From assembly GCF_052115445.1 (NCBI RefSeq), contig NZ_JBFRGR010000009.1, forward strand, positions 1-64,000: a DNA stretch of 64,000 nt, read 5' to 3'. The notes below the pieces were generated by a model. It was not told the origin of the DNA, did not search any database, and saw nothing but the letters and a program-made list of their open reading frames with translations. The DNA comes from Paenibacillus_E sp052115445 (GTDB lineage: Bacteria > Bacillota > Bacilli > Paenibacillales > NBRC-103111). Position numbers and translations under genes: made by a program. Of the stretch, positions 18,323 to 26,896 are shown piece by piece (the stretch's first letter is position 1; every line of letters starts with the position of its first letter).

Positions 18323-18997
18323 ATGACAGCCTTAATACAGATTGAGCATGTGAGTAAATTTTACTATATTGGCGGGGAGATAATCCGCGCCCTAGATGAC
18401 ATTTCGCTAGACATTGTACAAGGCGAATTTGTCGCTATTATGGGACCTTCGGGGTCTGGGAAGTCCACGCTGATGAATATCATCGGTTGTTTGGACGTTT
18501 CGGATGAAGGCCTGTATGTGCTGGATGGGAAGCAGATTCATTCGCTGAAGGATTCACAATTGGCTGAGATTCGGAATCGGAAGATCGGGTTTGTTTTCCA
18601 GAACTTTAACTTACTGCCGAGATTAAATGCCTATGAAAATGTGGAGTTGCCGCTGATATATCGCGGCTTATTGAGGAAGCAGCGGGAGCCGCTGGTTCTC
18701 AAAGCGCTGGAAGCTGTTGATTTGTTGGATCNCAGGCGGCACTTTCCATCGGAGCTGTCTGGTGGACAGCAGCAACGTGTTGCGATTGCGCGCACGTTGG
18801 CGGGAGATCCGCCGATCATCTTGGCGGATGAGCCTACGGGGGCGCTGGATTCAAAGACAGGCGCGGAGATCATGGATATTTTCAGGCGCTTGAATGAGCA
18901 GCAGGGACGGACGATTATTGTGATTACGCATGATCGGCAGGTTGCGGAGCAGGCAAAGCGGATTGTAAGGTTTCGGGATGGCAGGTTATTTAATTGA
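18323..18997 (+). CDS. ABC transporter ATPase, YknY/MacB-type, orphan copy 1
   Basis: About 224 residues. Walker A GPSGSGKS, Q-loop FVFQNFNL, signature LSGGQQQRVAIARTL, Walker B ILADEPTGALD and H-loop VITHD are all intact. The family (LolD/MacB/YknY) energises FtsX-type permeases that export peptides or toxins, but no permease or membrane-fusion gene is adjacent. ATG 18323 follows GGGGGGCGAAGACA; an extra upstream ATG at 18257 lacks homology with the other copies. One N (18732) leaves a single residue unknown. Located 76 bases after the truncated sigK. Confidence 0.9.
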   Translation: MTALIQIEHVSKFYYIGGEIIRALDDISLDIVQGEFVAIMGPSGSGKSTLMNIIGCLDVSDEGLYVLDGKQIHSLKDSQLAEIRNRKIGFVFQNFNLLPRLNAYENVELPLIYRGLLRKQREPLVLKALEAVDLLDXRRHFPSELSGGQQQRVAIARTLAGDPPIILADEPTGALDSKTGAEIMDIFRRLNEQQGRTIIVITHDRQVAEQAKRIVRFRDGRLFN

Positions 18998-19024
18998 AAC
19001 GAACAATATTACTCACAAAGATCG

Positions 19025-19050
19025 GCCCTACGATAAAATCGTAGGGCTTT
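19025..19050 (+). terminator. Terminator after ATPase copy 1
   Basis: Perfect 10-bp stem GCCCTACGAT (19025-19034) with ATCGTAGGGC (19038-19047), AAA loop, then TTT. Confidence 0.93.
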
Positions 19051-19218
19051 TGAGCTTTTAATAATGGTGAATGCTGCTTTGATGACCTTGAGGAACGCTT
19101 GTTTATTGAAGTGAATTCAAATGATTGTAAAAGTGAAATTTCATGAGCATAATTCATTAGGGATCTACTATATCAAAAATGGGGTGGAGGCAAGTTGAGT
19201 TGGTGGTTGGTGATCAAG

Positions 19219-19258
19219 TGAAATAAAGATCGTTAGTGGTAAATAGATTTCGTTAGTG
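19219..19258 (+). repeat. Tandem AAATA-type motif downstream of module 1
   Basis: Two imperfect tandem units of the form GTGAAATAAAGATCGTTAG and GTGGTAAATAGATTTCGTTAG. The core AATAAAGATC recurs downstream of module 2 (33133-33187) and, inverted, downstream of module 3 (60338-60350). Function unknown; possibly leftover mobile-element termini. Confidence 0.45.
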
Positions 19259-19336
19259 AATATTTACTATTATGAACATTCACTTTTTAATTTCTAAGGG
19301 TTTGTTGATTAGTGTTGAATATATCGGGTGGATCTA

Positions 19337-19359
19337 GGACAGCAANGGTACCGCTGTCC
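19337..19359. repeat. Short inverted repeat in non-coding tract
   Basis: GGACAGC (19337-19343) pairs with GCTGTCC (19353-19359); the 9-base loop contains GGTACC and the N at 19346. No T-run follows. The surrounding 19051-19922 holds no intact gene; this and the fragment at 19691 are the only structures I can see. Confidence 0.4.
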
Positions 19360-19690
19360 CTCTGCTTCGATTTGTATTTGATTTGCGAATATCCGAAAAC
19401 ACTATTTTATTCGAACAAATCTCGCTTACAGATCAATATAATCGACTTCAAAATATCCTTGATATCCAGGCATCTGCAAAGGTAAACATCATTAAGAAGA
19501 ACATTGGACAAATCCAGACCTCACTTTGAGTATTAAATTAATAATCAATGTTTAAGACAAGGGACTGGATATTAGACAAGACTGATTTATCAAATAAAGA
19601 GTTATGTTGATTGACACTTCCAGCAGGGAACAGAGGATTGTGCTTCGATTAGAGCTATCCGTGAACCGAACTTATAAAACGTGGTCTAAC

Positions 19691-19762
19691 CGCTTACTAA
19701 AAACAGTTCCTGATGATTGTACTTACCTAATTTTGGTTTCACATGACAGATATTCTTTGTAG
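19691..19762 (+). pseudogene. Possible ABC-F ATPase remnant
   Basis: One frame reads RLLKTVPDDCTYLILVSHDR then YSL and a stop. LVSHDRY is the H-loop signature of ABC-F (antibiotic-resistance/translation-factor) ATPases. The upstream part does not continue in frame as a recognisable ABC-F protein, so this is at most a decayed C-terminal scrap. Short length makes chance resemblance possible. Confidence 0.3.
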
Positions 19763-19943
19763 GACCGATACATATGACTATATTTAAATACTTATGGAAT
19801 AACTTGCGTTTTTTTTCTAGCCGTAGCAACATCACATATTTTACAGATACCCTTATATCAATTTAGTAGTATATAATGGACCGAGAAAATATTTCAAATT
19901 AATTGGAATCTTATCTACTACAATGTTAAAGGAGACTTCTAAC

Positions 19944-21662
19944 ATGCTGTCGTTAAATTTTAATACGATTCGGTTTAAGTTAATCTTCGGTTTATTCGTT
20001 ATCATGCTGCCGATTATTACATTTCTTGTTTATAACAGCTATTATTCAATTAGCGTAGTTCGCAATCAGGTGGCACAATCTAGCAATAATTTGCTTCACT
20101 TATATACGGGATTGATCGATAAGGATTTAAATAATATTGACACTTATCTCCTTCAATTTGCTGCGCAGAATGCAGGATTATCTTATTTGGATCGTCCAGC
20201 TGAGCAGGACCTAGATACCTATAATCTCTCTAAATATCAACTATTTCGGGAATTGTATGAGAAAAGCAACTCGTATAACGCGCTGGATTTTTTCTTTGCC
20301 TATTCCGTTGTGAACCAAGATCTAATACTTGCTCCNCGAAGTACTGTTTCAGAGAGTCCAGATCTTCATGTATTTAAAAATACACTTAAGGAGGTAGCTC
20401 AAGATTCTCAGAAACTATCCCATTATAGTATGAATCGCTGGACTACAATTACAATTAATGGAACTCCTTATCTTATTCATCTATTTCAATATGGGAATGT
20501 GTATATTGGGGCACTGGTAAATTCCAAAGAAATCATGGTGCCTCTTGACCTGTTGGACCTAGGGGAAGAGGGAAGATCACTGATTGTTGATGCTGGTAAT
20601 CAACCGCTAATGGACATTGATTTTTACAACTCACAGAAAATTCAACTGAACTATGAACGGGGCACTTATTTACTAACTGGCGCGAATCAAAAGTATCTAG
20701 TGATTGGTGAGCAATCAACTAAAGGAGATTTCAGTTTGCTTGCCGTAATACCGGATCGTAATATTATCGAGCAGCTTCCTTATACACAGCGTATTATATT
20801 GATAATTACAATTGGGGCGGTCTTTGTTTTAATCGGAGCTTTATATTTCTTGAGAAGGACCGTACTTCTGCCGATTAACCGCATTATTGTAGCGATGCGC
20901 AAGATCAAGGACGGCAACTTGGAGGCTCGGATTGTTAATACGCCGATATCTCAAGAATTCCGAATGATGAATGAAACCTTTAACGATATGATGGCTCAAA
21001 TACAGGAGCTCAAAATCAATGTCTATGAAGAGCGTTTAAACAACCAAAAGGCGGAGTTAAAGCATCTGCAATTGCAGGTCAACCCTCATTTTTATTTGAA
21101 CTCCTTAAATATTGTATACTACTTAGCAGAGGATCAAAATTTTCAATTACTAAAGGAGTTATCTTTGTCTTTAATTGGATATTTCCGTTTCATGTTTCGT
21201 AGTCATATGGATTTCGTGCTGCTTAAGGATGAAATCAAGCATGTTCAAAATTATTTGCGTATTCAAGAGTTTCGTTTTCCTGAAAACCTGACTACTCATT
21301 TTTTCATAGCGGAATCTCTAATGAACTATAAAATCCCTCCTTTAATGGTACAAACATTTATTGAAAATGTGATCAAGCATGCCGTGTCTTTAGATGAGCC
21401 AATTCATATTCGGATTGATATCGAGCAAAGTTTAGACCAATTGATTATTCGTATTGAAGATACCGGCAAAGGATTTGAACCAGGGGTTTTGCAGAAATTG
21501 GAGCAAGGTATAGCCCTCATGAACAATGACTCGGGAGAACATATCGGAATATGGAACGTGCAGCGAAGAATATGGTTGCTTTATCAAGATCAAGCGAACA
21601 TCACCTTCTACAATAATCCTGGGGCGGTTGTTAAAATTGTTCTTCCACTTCAGTCAGAATAA
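19944..21662 (+). CDS. YesM-type sensor histidine kinase (locus B)
   Basis: About 572 residues from ATG 19944, ten bases after AAGGAG; ATG 19923 lies upstream of that ribosome site and is unlikely. N-terminal membrane helix (about 10-32), extracellular sensor domain, second helix (about 275-297, IILIITIGAVFVLIGALYFL), HAMP, phospho-acceptor His382 in QVNPHFYLNS, and HATPase_c with N-box FIENVIKHA and G-box DTGKGFEPG. In the H-box the usual PHFLYN is PHFYLN. It pairs with the response regulator 13 bases downstream. One N (20336) gives an unknown residue. Confidence 0.94.
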   Translation: MLSLNFNTIRFKLIFGLFVIMLPIITFLVYNSYYSISVVRNQVAQSSNNLLHLYTGLIDKDLNNIDTYLLQFAAQNAGLSYLDRPAEQDLDTYNLSKYQLFRELYEKSNSYNALDFFFAYSVVNQDLILAXRSTVSESPDLHVFKNTLKEVAQDSQKLSHYSMNRWTTITINGTPYLIHLFQYGNVYIGALVNSKEIMVPLDLLDLGEEGRSLIVDAGNQPLMDIDFYNSQKIQLNYERGTYLLTGANQKYLVIGEQSTKGDFSLLAVIPDRNIIEQLPYTQRIILIITIGAVFVLIGALYFLRRTVLLPINRIIVAMRKIKDGNLEARIVNTPISQEFRMMNETFNDMMAQIQELKINVYEERLNNQKAELKHLQLQVNPHFYLNSLNIVYYLAEDQNFQLLKELSLSLIGYFRFMFRSHMDFVLLKDEIKHVQNYLRIQEFRFPENLTTHFFIAESLMNYKIPPLMVQTFIENVIKHAVSLDEPIHIRIDIEQSLDQLIIRIEDTGKGFEPGVLQKLEQGIALMNNDSGEHIGIWNVQRRIWLLYQDQANITFYNNPGAVVKIVLPLQSE

Positions 21663-21675
21663 GGAGATTATTACT

Positions 21676-23220
21676 ATGTACACATTATTGATTGTAGATG
21701 ACGAAGTATACATTGCCAACAAGGTGAAAGCTACCGTTGATTGGGAACAGCTTGGAATAACAAAAGTATTTGTTGCATATAATATCCGCCAGGCTAAAGA
21801 GTTATTCGAAAATCATTCAATTGATGTGATGATTTGTGATATTGAAATGCCACAAGGTAATGGTCTGGATCTCTTGACGTGGGTAAGAGAAAAATATTTG
21901 AAAACAGAATCCATTTTTTTAACTTGTCATGCTGATTTTGAATATTCCAAGCAAGCGCTGCGATTGGGAAGCCTAGACTATTTACTGAAGCCAGTACCGC
22001 AACAAGAATTAAAGGAAGCCGTACAGAAGGCTATATTAAAAATAAAGACGGAAAGGCCGTTAGTAATCGAACGTTTTTGGCTGGACTTACTTCAACAAAA
22101 CATACCTTCACACCCGGAAGTAATAAAGAGAGTGCTCTCTGAAAAAAGTATCCCTTATTCAGAAATGGCAAGCTTTCTGCCCATACTGATAGGCGTTCAA
22201 CTTTGGGAGAAAAGGCTTTCCGTGCGTGAGGAAAATATTATGGAGTATGCTCTTCGAAAGACAGCGGAAGAGCTAATCCTACAACAAGGGAATAAAGGTC
22301 AAATTATTCAGATTAAAACCGGTCTTATCTTAATTATCCTTGAATTGAGGAAAGATTCCTTTCCAACCGAAGAAATGCTGACAGATTTGTGTAGGTCTTT
22401 TATTGAAGCTAGTCATCAACATTTTTATTGCCAGCTTTCCTGTTATATGGGCGAAGTGACTCAAATTCAAAACGTACTTGTCATGTATGATAAACTAATG
22501 TATCTGCACCTTAACAATGTTTCTCAAAGTAAACAGGTAATCGCTTTCCGAGAAAAAAGCGTTAAGACAGAAGACGTCTCTTGGCCTCAAATGAACATAT
22601 GGGCTGAAATGATGAAGCGGGGGGATAAAAAGAAGCTGCAAGCGGAAATCGTAAGTTCACTTAACTCCTGGAAGCAAATAGAAGGACTGGATGCGAAAGG
22701 TCTGAAGCTATTTTACCAGAGTTTTTTGCAAATGCTATTGTATTCTCTGCAGCAAAACGGTCTTAAAGCGGATCAAATTTTCACTGATCACTTATCTCCT
22801 GATCGAGCACTTACTGTTACGAAGTCCATCAATGATCTTCAAAACTGGGTGATGGAGGTTCTAGATATCACTTTTCTTCAAATGCAAGATGAAGGGGGAA
22901 ATGAATCTTTTGTGGATCGAATTAAACAGTATATTACTTCCCATATTGATCAGCCGTTATCACGGCAATACATTGCTGACTATATCGGACTAAGTCCGGA
23001 TTATCTTGTGAAATTGTTTAAGAAGGAAACAGGGATATCAATCTCGGATTACATTGTACAAGAAAGGATTCATATTGCTAAAGAGCTTCTCGCACATTCC
23101 GATTTACCCGTGAGCAGCATAGCCCAGGCTGTTGGGTATTCCAACTTTGCTTATTTCTCAACCACTTTTAAGAAAGAGATGACGATGACACCTCAGGACT
23201 ATAGAAAAACGGTTCGTTAA
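21676..23220 (+). CDS. YesN-type response regulator (locus B)
   Basis: 514 residues from ATG 21676, preceded by AAGGAG. Longer in-frame starts would overlap the kinase gene and break homology. Receiver domain: D8/D9, phospho-acceptor Asp55 (MICDIEMPQG), Thr in FLTCHADFEY and Lys-Pro in LLKPVP. After a long linker the C-terminal AraC-type domain has two HTHs (SRQYIADYIGLSPDYLVKLF, then IAQAVGYSNFAYFSTTFKK). It probably activates the importer and GH2 genes downstream. Confidence 0.94.
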   Translation: MYTLLIVDDEVYIANKVKATVDWEQLGITKVFVAYNIRQAKELFENHSIDVMICDIEMPQGNGLDLLTWVREKYLKTESIFLTCHADFEYSKQALRLGSLDYLLKPVPQQELKEAVQKAILKIKTERPLVIERFWLDLLQQNIPSHPEVIKRVLSEKSIPYSEMASFLPILIGVQLWEKRLSVREENIMEYALRKTAEELILQQGNKGQIIQIKTGLILIILELRKDSFPTEEMLTDLCRSFIEASHQHFYCQLSCYMGEVTQIQNVLVMYDKLMYLHLNNVSQSKQVIAFREKSVKTEDVSWPQMNIWAEMMKRGDKKKLQAEIVSSLNSWKQIEGLDAKGLKLFYQSFLQMLLYSLQQNGLKADQIFTDHLSPDRALTVTKSINDLQNWVMEVLDITFLQMQDEGGNESFVDRIKQYITSHIDQPLSRQYIADYIGLSPDYLVKLFKKETGISISDYIVQERIHIAKELLAHSDLPVSSIAQAVGYSNFAYFSTTFKKEMTMTPQDYRKTVR

Positions 23221-23228
23221 TATTAGAT

Positions 23229-23258
23229 AAACATCCCGATTCGGGATGTTTATTTTAT
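23229..23258 (+). terminator. Terminator after the locus B response regulator
   Basis: AAACATCCCGA and TCGGGATGTTT form a near-perfect hairpin followed by ATTTTATT. Confidence 0.85.
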
Positions 23259-23299
23259 TAGGACGGAAATTCAAAAATGGGAGTGCGGAATTATGGTAG

Positions 23300-23328
23300 T
23301 TGCTTGAAATCGTTTCGCTTAATATAAG
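23300..23328 (+). promoter_or_regulatory. Candidate promoter of the locus B importer operon
   Basis: TTGCTT (23300-23305), 17-base spacer, TATAAG (23323-23328). The spacer contains TTGAAATCGTTTCGC, which resembles a catabolite-responsive (CcpA) site with one mismatch. Both calls rest on motif likeness only. Confidence 0.4.
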
Positions 23329-23369
23329 GTTCATAAGAACTGAAGAATTTGAATAAGGGGGAGATGACA

Positions 23370-24347
23370 TTGAACACAAGGGCATATAAAGCATCACGAT
23401 CAGAAGTACAGCCCCAACAAGTTACAGCCACGAGAGCGTTATTAAAAAAGGTGGTTAAGTACCGGGCATTACTCTTAATGACGCTTCCAGGAGTTTTGTA
23501 TCTGTTGATTAATAATTATTTGCCTATGTTTGGGGTAGTCATTGCATTCAAAAACATCAATTTTGCGAAAGGAATCTGGGGAAGCGACTGGGTTGGGTTC
23601 AAAAACTTTGAATATTTGTTTAAGACATCAGATGCCTATATCATCACCAGAAATACAATTCTGTATAACATTGTATTTATAATTCTAACCACAGTGTTTG
23701 CCATCGGTTTAGCAATCATGTTGAATGAAATAAAGAATCGATTTTTGTCACGGATGTTTCAAAGCTTTATCTTACTACCTTATTTAATTTCCACGGTTAT
23801 TGTGGGCTACCTGGTATTATCATTTTTGGATGTTGAAAGTGGATTTATCAATAAATCGATTCTTCCTATGTTGGGGATGAATTCAATCGAATGGTATGCA
23901 GAAACGAAATATTGGCCTTATATATTAACGATTGTGCACACATGGAAGGACGCAGGATATTTATGTGTGATTTATTTAGCAGCAATTATTGGGATTGATC
24001 AAGAATACTACGAGGCCGCAACGATAGATGGGGCCAACCGGTGGCAGCAGATGTGGAGTGTTACCCTACCGCTAATTACTCCTGTCATTACGATAATGTC
24101 ACTATTAGCCATCGGACGTATTTTCTATTCTGACTTTGGGCTATTCTATCAAGTGCCCTTAAATACAGGGGCCTTGATGCCGGTTACCAATACCATTGAT
24201 ACCTATGTATACCGAGCACTTATGAATTTAGGTGATTTCGGAATGGCGTCTGCTGCTGGGCTGTACCAGTCTCTTGTCGGATTCATCCTCGTTATGATAT
24301 CCAATTTTATTGTTAAAAAAGTAAACAGCGAGAATGCACTGTTTTAA
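23370..24347 (+). CDS. LplB-type ABC sugar permease (locus B)
   Basis: About 325 residues from TTG 23370, seven bases after AAGGGGGAG; ATG 23364 and TTG 23349 are in-frame alternatives too close to or upstream of that site. Six membrane helices, EAA loop YYEAATIDGANRWQQMWSVT. First gene of the permease-permease-binding protein unit. No ATPase gene is present; such importers share a general ATPase. Confidence 0.92.
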   Translation: MNTRAYKASRSEVQPQQVTATRALLKKVVKYRALLLMTLPGVLYLLINNYLPMFGVVIAFKNINFAKGIWGSDWVGFKNFEYLFKTSDAYIITRNTILYNIVFIILTTVFAIGLAIMLNEIKNRFLSRMFQSFILLPYLISTVIVGYLVLSFLDVESGFINKSILPMLGMNSIEWYAETKYWPYILTIVHTWKDAGYLCVIYLAAIIGIDQEYYEAATIDGANRWQQMWSVTLPLITPVITIMSLLAIGRIFYSDFGLFYQVPLNTGALMPVTNTIDTYVYRALMNLGDFGMASAAGLYQSLVGFILVMISNFIVKKVNSENALF

Positions 24348-24361
24348 GGAAGGTGACACCC

Positions 24362-25240
24362 ATGCTAACAAATAAAGGATATCAGTTATTTTTGAATATT
24401 ATTATGTTGCTCTTTGCCATCTGCAGTGTATTTCCTTTTCTTCTTTTGGTTTCGGCATCCTTTACGGACGATATGGAGCTGATTCGCAGCGGATACTCGC
24501 TAATTCCTGAGACAATTAGTTTTTCAGCATACGAGTATCTCTGGAATGACGCTGCGACAATCATGCGAGCGTATGGAATCACGATACTAGTAACTGTCGT
24601 AGGGACACTAATAGGACTAACATTTATTTCTTTGCTTGCTTATCCGTTATCCAGGAAAGAGATGCCATTTCGCAAGTTTCTGGCTTTCTACGTTTTCTTT
24701 ACCATGTTGTTTCATGGTGGACTTGTCCCTACGTATTTGGTCTATACCAATTTACTTGATTTGAAGAATACGATTTGGGCCCTAATTATTCCGGGATTAC
24801 TGGTGAATGCGTTTTATGTGATTCTCATGCGTACCTTCTTCGCAACCTCCATACCGCCATCGATTATTGAGTCGGCTTATATTGATGGAGCGAAGGAGTC
24901 AAGAATTTTTATAAGTATCGTCGTCCCCTTATCAACACCAGTGCTTGCCACCGTTGGTCTATTCCAAACCATTCGATATTGGAACGACTGGTTCAATGGG
25001 CTAATCTATATTACCGATAGCAAATATTACAGCCTCCAAAATTTATTGAATCGCATTTTGCTGGATATCCAATTTATGCAGAACAGTGATGGACAAACGA
25101 TGGAAGCGGCGGCGAATTTACCTTTGGAATCGATGCGAATGGCTATTGCTGTTATAGGGGTCCTTCCGATCATTGCTGCGTATCCATTCTTTCAAAAATT
25201 CTTTATTAAAGGAATTACTGTAGGCGCTGTAAAAGGATAA
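24362..25240 (+). CDS. YtcP/LplC-type ABC sugar permease (locus B)
   Basis: About 292 residues from ATG 24362, seven bases after AAGGAAGG; GTG 24353 overlaps that site. Six membrane helices, EAA motif IESAYIDGAKESRIFISIVV and the family C terminus FFIKGITVGAVKG. Partner of the upstream permease, 14 bases away. Confidence 0.92.
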   Translation: MLTNKGYQLFLNIIMLLFAICSVFPFLLLVSASFTDDMELIRSGYSLIPETISFSAYEYLWNDAATIMRAYGITILVTVVGTLIGLTFISLLAYPLSRKEMPFRKFLAFYVFFTMLFHGGLVPTYLVYTNLLDLKNTIWALIIPGLLVNAFYVILMRTFFATSIPPSIIESAYIDGAKESRIFISIVVPLSTPVLATVGLFQTIRYWNDWFNGLIYITDSKYYSLQNLLNRILLDIQFMQNSDGQTMEAAANLPLESMRMAIAVIGVLPIIAAYPFFQKFFIKGITVGAVKG

Positions 25241-25295
25241 TAGCTATAACTGGCCTATGCCAGTTTAGTATAAAATTACAAAAGGGGAGTTTTGT

Positions 25296-26813
25296 ATGGT
25301 AGCACTGAAGAAATTGAGTATAAAACTTGGTTTATTAGGGCTTGGAACGAGTGTCTTACTGGCGGGCTGCAGCTCAAATAGTAGTGAAACGCCCCAGAAA
25401 GTACAGGAGAGCGGGGCTCAGTCAAAGCCGTATGAAATTGTCATGGTGTTTCCCATCAATAACCAACCGAAAGAATTGCAGTTGGTTACGGAGGAAATCA
25501 ATAAAATCACGAGAGAAAAAATTAATGCTACCGTAAAACTTGTGCCGATCAGCTTTGGAACTTGGTCACAGCAAACAACTGTTATGCTGGCGGGTAAGGA
25601 GAAAATTGATCTCATGTATAGTAGTGTCCGCGGGTCATATACGCAAACTGTAGCTCAGGGACATTTCCTGCCACTGGATGATCTTATTGCTAAACGCGGT
25701 CAAAATGCTAAGAAGGCTCTGGATGAACAAAATCCTGCCATTATAAATGCAACGAAAGTAAACGGAAAAATATATGGCTTGCCAAATATTAAAGATCTGG
25801 CGTCCGATTACGGAATCACGATGCGTAAGGACCTAGTTGAAAAATACAAGATTGATGTAAATAGCATCAAAACACTTGATGATTTGGATGCGGTGTTTAA
25901 ACTAATCAAAGATAATGAGCCCGGTGTAACGCCAGCCGTAAAATATGCCTCTTCCATTATTGATTCTTACGTGGCGGCTCTTATGGACTCACTTGGAAAC
26001 GGCTTCGGTGTTCTCCCTAAGCATGACAATGGGTTAAAGGTCGTGAACTGGTTTGAAACCAAGGAATACGAGAATTTGCTCAAACTTGTTAGAAGGTGGT
26101 ACCTAGCGGGTTATATTGCAAAGGATGCCGCTACGGATACGGAAACGAAATATAATCTCGTCAAGGCAGGAAGAGGCTTCTCATGGTTATCCCAAATGAA
26201 GCCTGGCATTGAGCAGCAGGAATCTCGAAGCACGGGCAAGGAAATGGTTTCCGTTCGTCTATCTCAGCCGATCACGACAACAGATAAAATTACAGGCAGC
26301 GCTTGGAGCATTACGCAGAGCTCGGAAAACCCGGAACGCGCAATGATGTTGTTGGACTTATTGTACACGAACAAAGACCTTCAAAATCTGTTCAGTTGGG
26401 GAGTAGAAGGAAAGCATTACGTGAAAAAAGGAGATGTTATCGATTTCCCTGCAGGGGTCGATGCATCAAACTCTGGTTACAATCTACAACAAGGCTATAT
26501 GTTCGGTAACCAGTTCTTATCCTATATCTGGAACGGCGACGAGCCGCAGCTTTGGGATAAAATGTCCAAGTTCAATAAAAGTGCGGTAGTATCGAAAGCT
26601 CTCGGCTTTAGCTTTGATGCAGAGCCTGTGAAAACAGAAATTGCTGCGGTTACGAATGTACAAAATCAATTTAAAATTGCTTTAGAAACGGGTATGGTGG
26701 ACCCTGAAACGAAGCTGCCTGAATTTAATAAACAGTTAAAGGCCGCGGGGCTGGATAAAATCATTGCTGAAAAGCAGAAGCAGTTGGATGAGTGGGCTAA
26801 GAGCAATAAATAA
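25296..26813 (+). CDS. Extracellular solute-binding lipoprotein (locus B)
   Basis: 505 residues. Lipoprotein signal with lipobox LLAGC near residue 24, then a Ser/Gln linker and a family 1 binding-protein fold (KINATVKLVPISFGTWSQQ; SAWSITQSSENPERAMMLLD, the end-of-domain motif of LplA-like binders). AAGGGGAG precedes the start. It delivers the oligosaccharide to the two upstream permeases. The following GH2 enzymes suggest a beta-galactoside or glucuronide cargo (inference). Confidence 0.93.
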   Translation: MVALKKLSIKLGLLGLGTSVLLAGCSSNSSETPQKVQESGAQSKPYEIVMVFPINNQPKELQLVTEEINKITREKINATVKLVPISFGTWSQQTTVMLAGKEKIDLMYSSVRGSYTQTVAQGHFLPLDDLIAKRGQNAKKALDEQNPAIINATKVNGKIYGLPNIKDLASDYGITMRKDLVEKYKIDVNSIKTLDDLDAVFKLIKDNEPGVTPAVKYASSIIDSYVAALMDSLGNGFGVLPKHDNGLKVVNWFETKEYENLLKLVRRWYLAGYIAKDAATDTETKYNLVKAGRGFSWLSQMKPGIEQQESRSTGKEMVSVRLSQPITTTDKITGSAWSITQSSENPERAMMLLDLLYTNKDLQNLFSWGVEGKHYVKKGDVIDFPAGVDASNSGYNLQQGYMFGNQFLSYIWNGDEPQLWDKMSKFNKSAVVSKALGFSFDAEPVKTEIAAVTNVQNQFKIALETGMVDPETKLPEFNKQLKAAGLDKIIAEKQKQLDEWAKSNK

Positions 26814-26816
26814 AAT

Positions 26817-26865
26817 TTGCGGTAGATCCCTTGCATTATGCGAGCGGGTCTACCGCAATTATTTT
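26817..26865 (+). terminator. Hairpin between importer and GH2 genes
   Basis: TTGCGGTAGATCCC (26817-26830) pairs with GGGTCTACCGCAA (26846-26858) with one bulged T, followed by TTATTTT. Comparable in position to the hairpin at 10351 in locus A: both separate abundant binding-protein mRNA from enzyme genes. Confidence 0.7.
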
Positions 26866-26896
26866 CCAATATTGAATCATAAGTGAGGTTAGCAGG

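Larger units (their letters stand above)
17716..18997 (+). repeat. Module 1: truncated sigK plus YknY-like ATPase (direct repeat unit)
   Basis: First of three same-orientation copies (others 31525-32840 and 58951-60205). Similarity begins abruptly at TTACCTTGCTTCGTG and runs through the sigma fragment, a short spacer with the shared ATTCTTCATT tract, and the ATPase gene, then stops. Upstream and downstream flanks are unrelated between copies. Distances between unit starts are about 13.8 and 27.4 kb. Confidence 0.85.
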
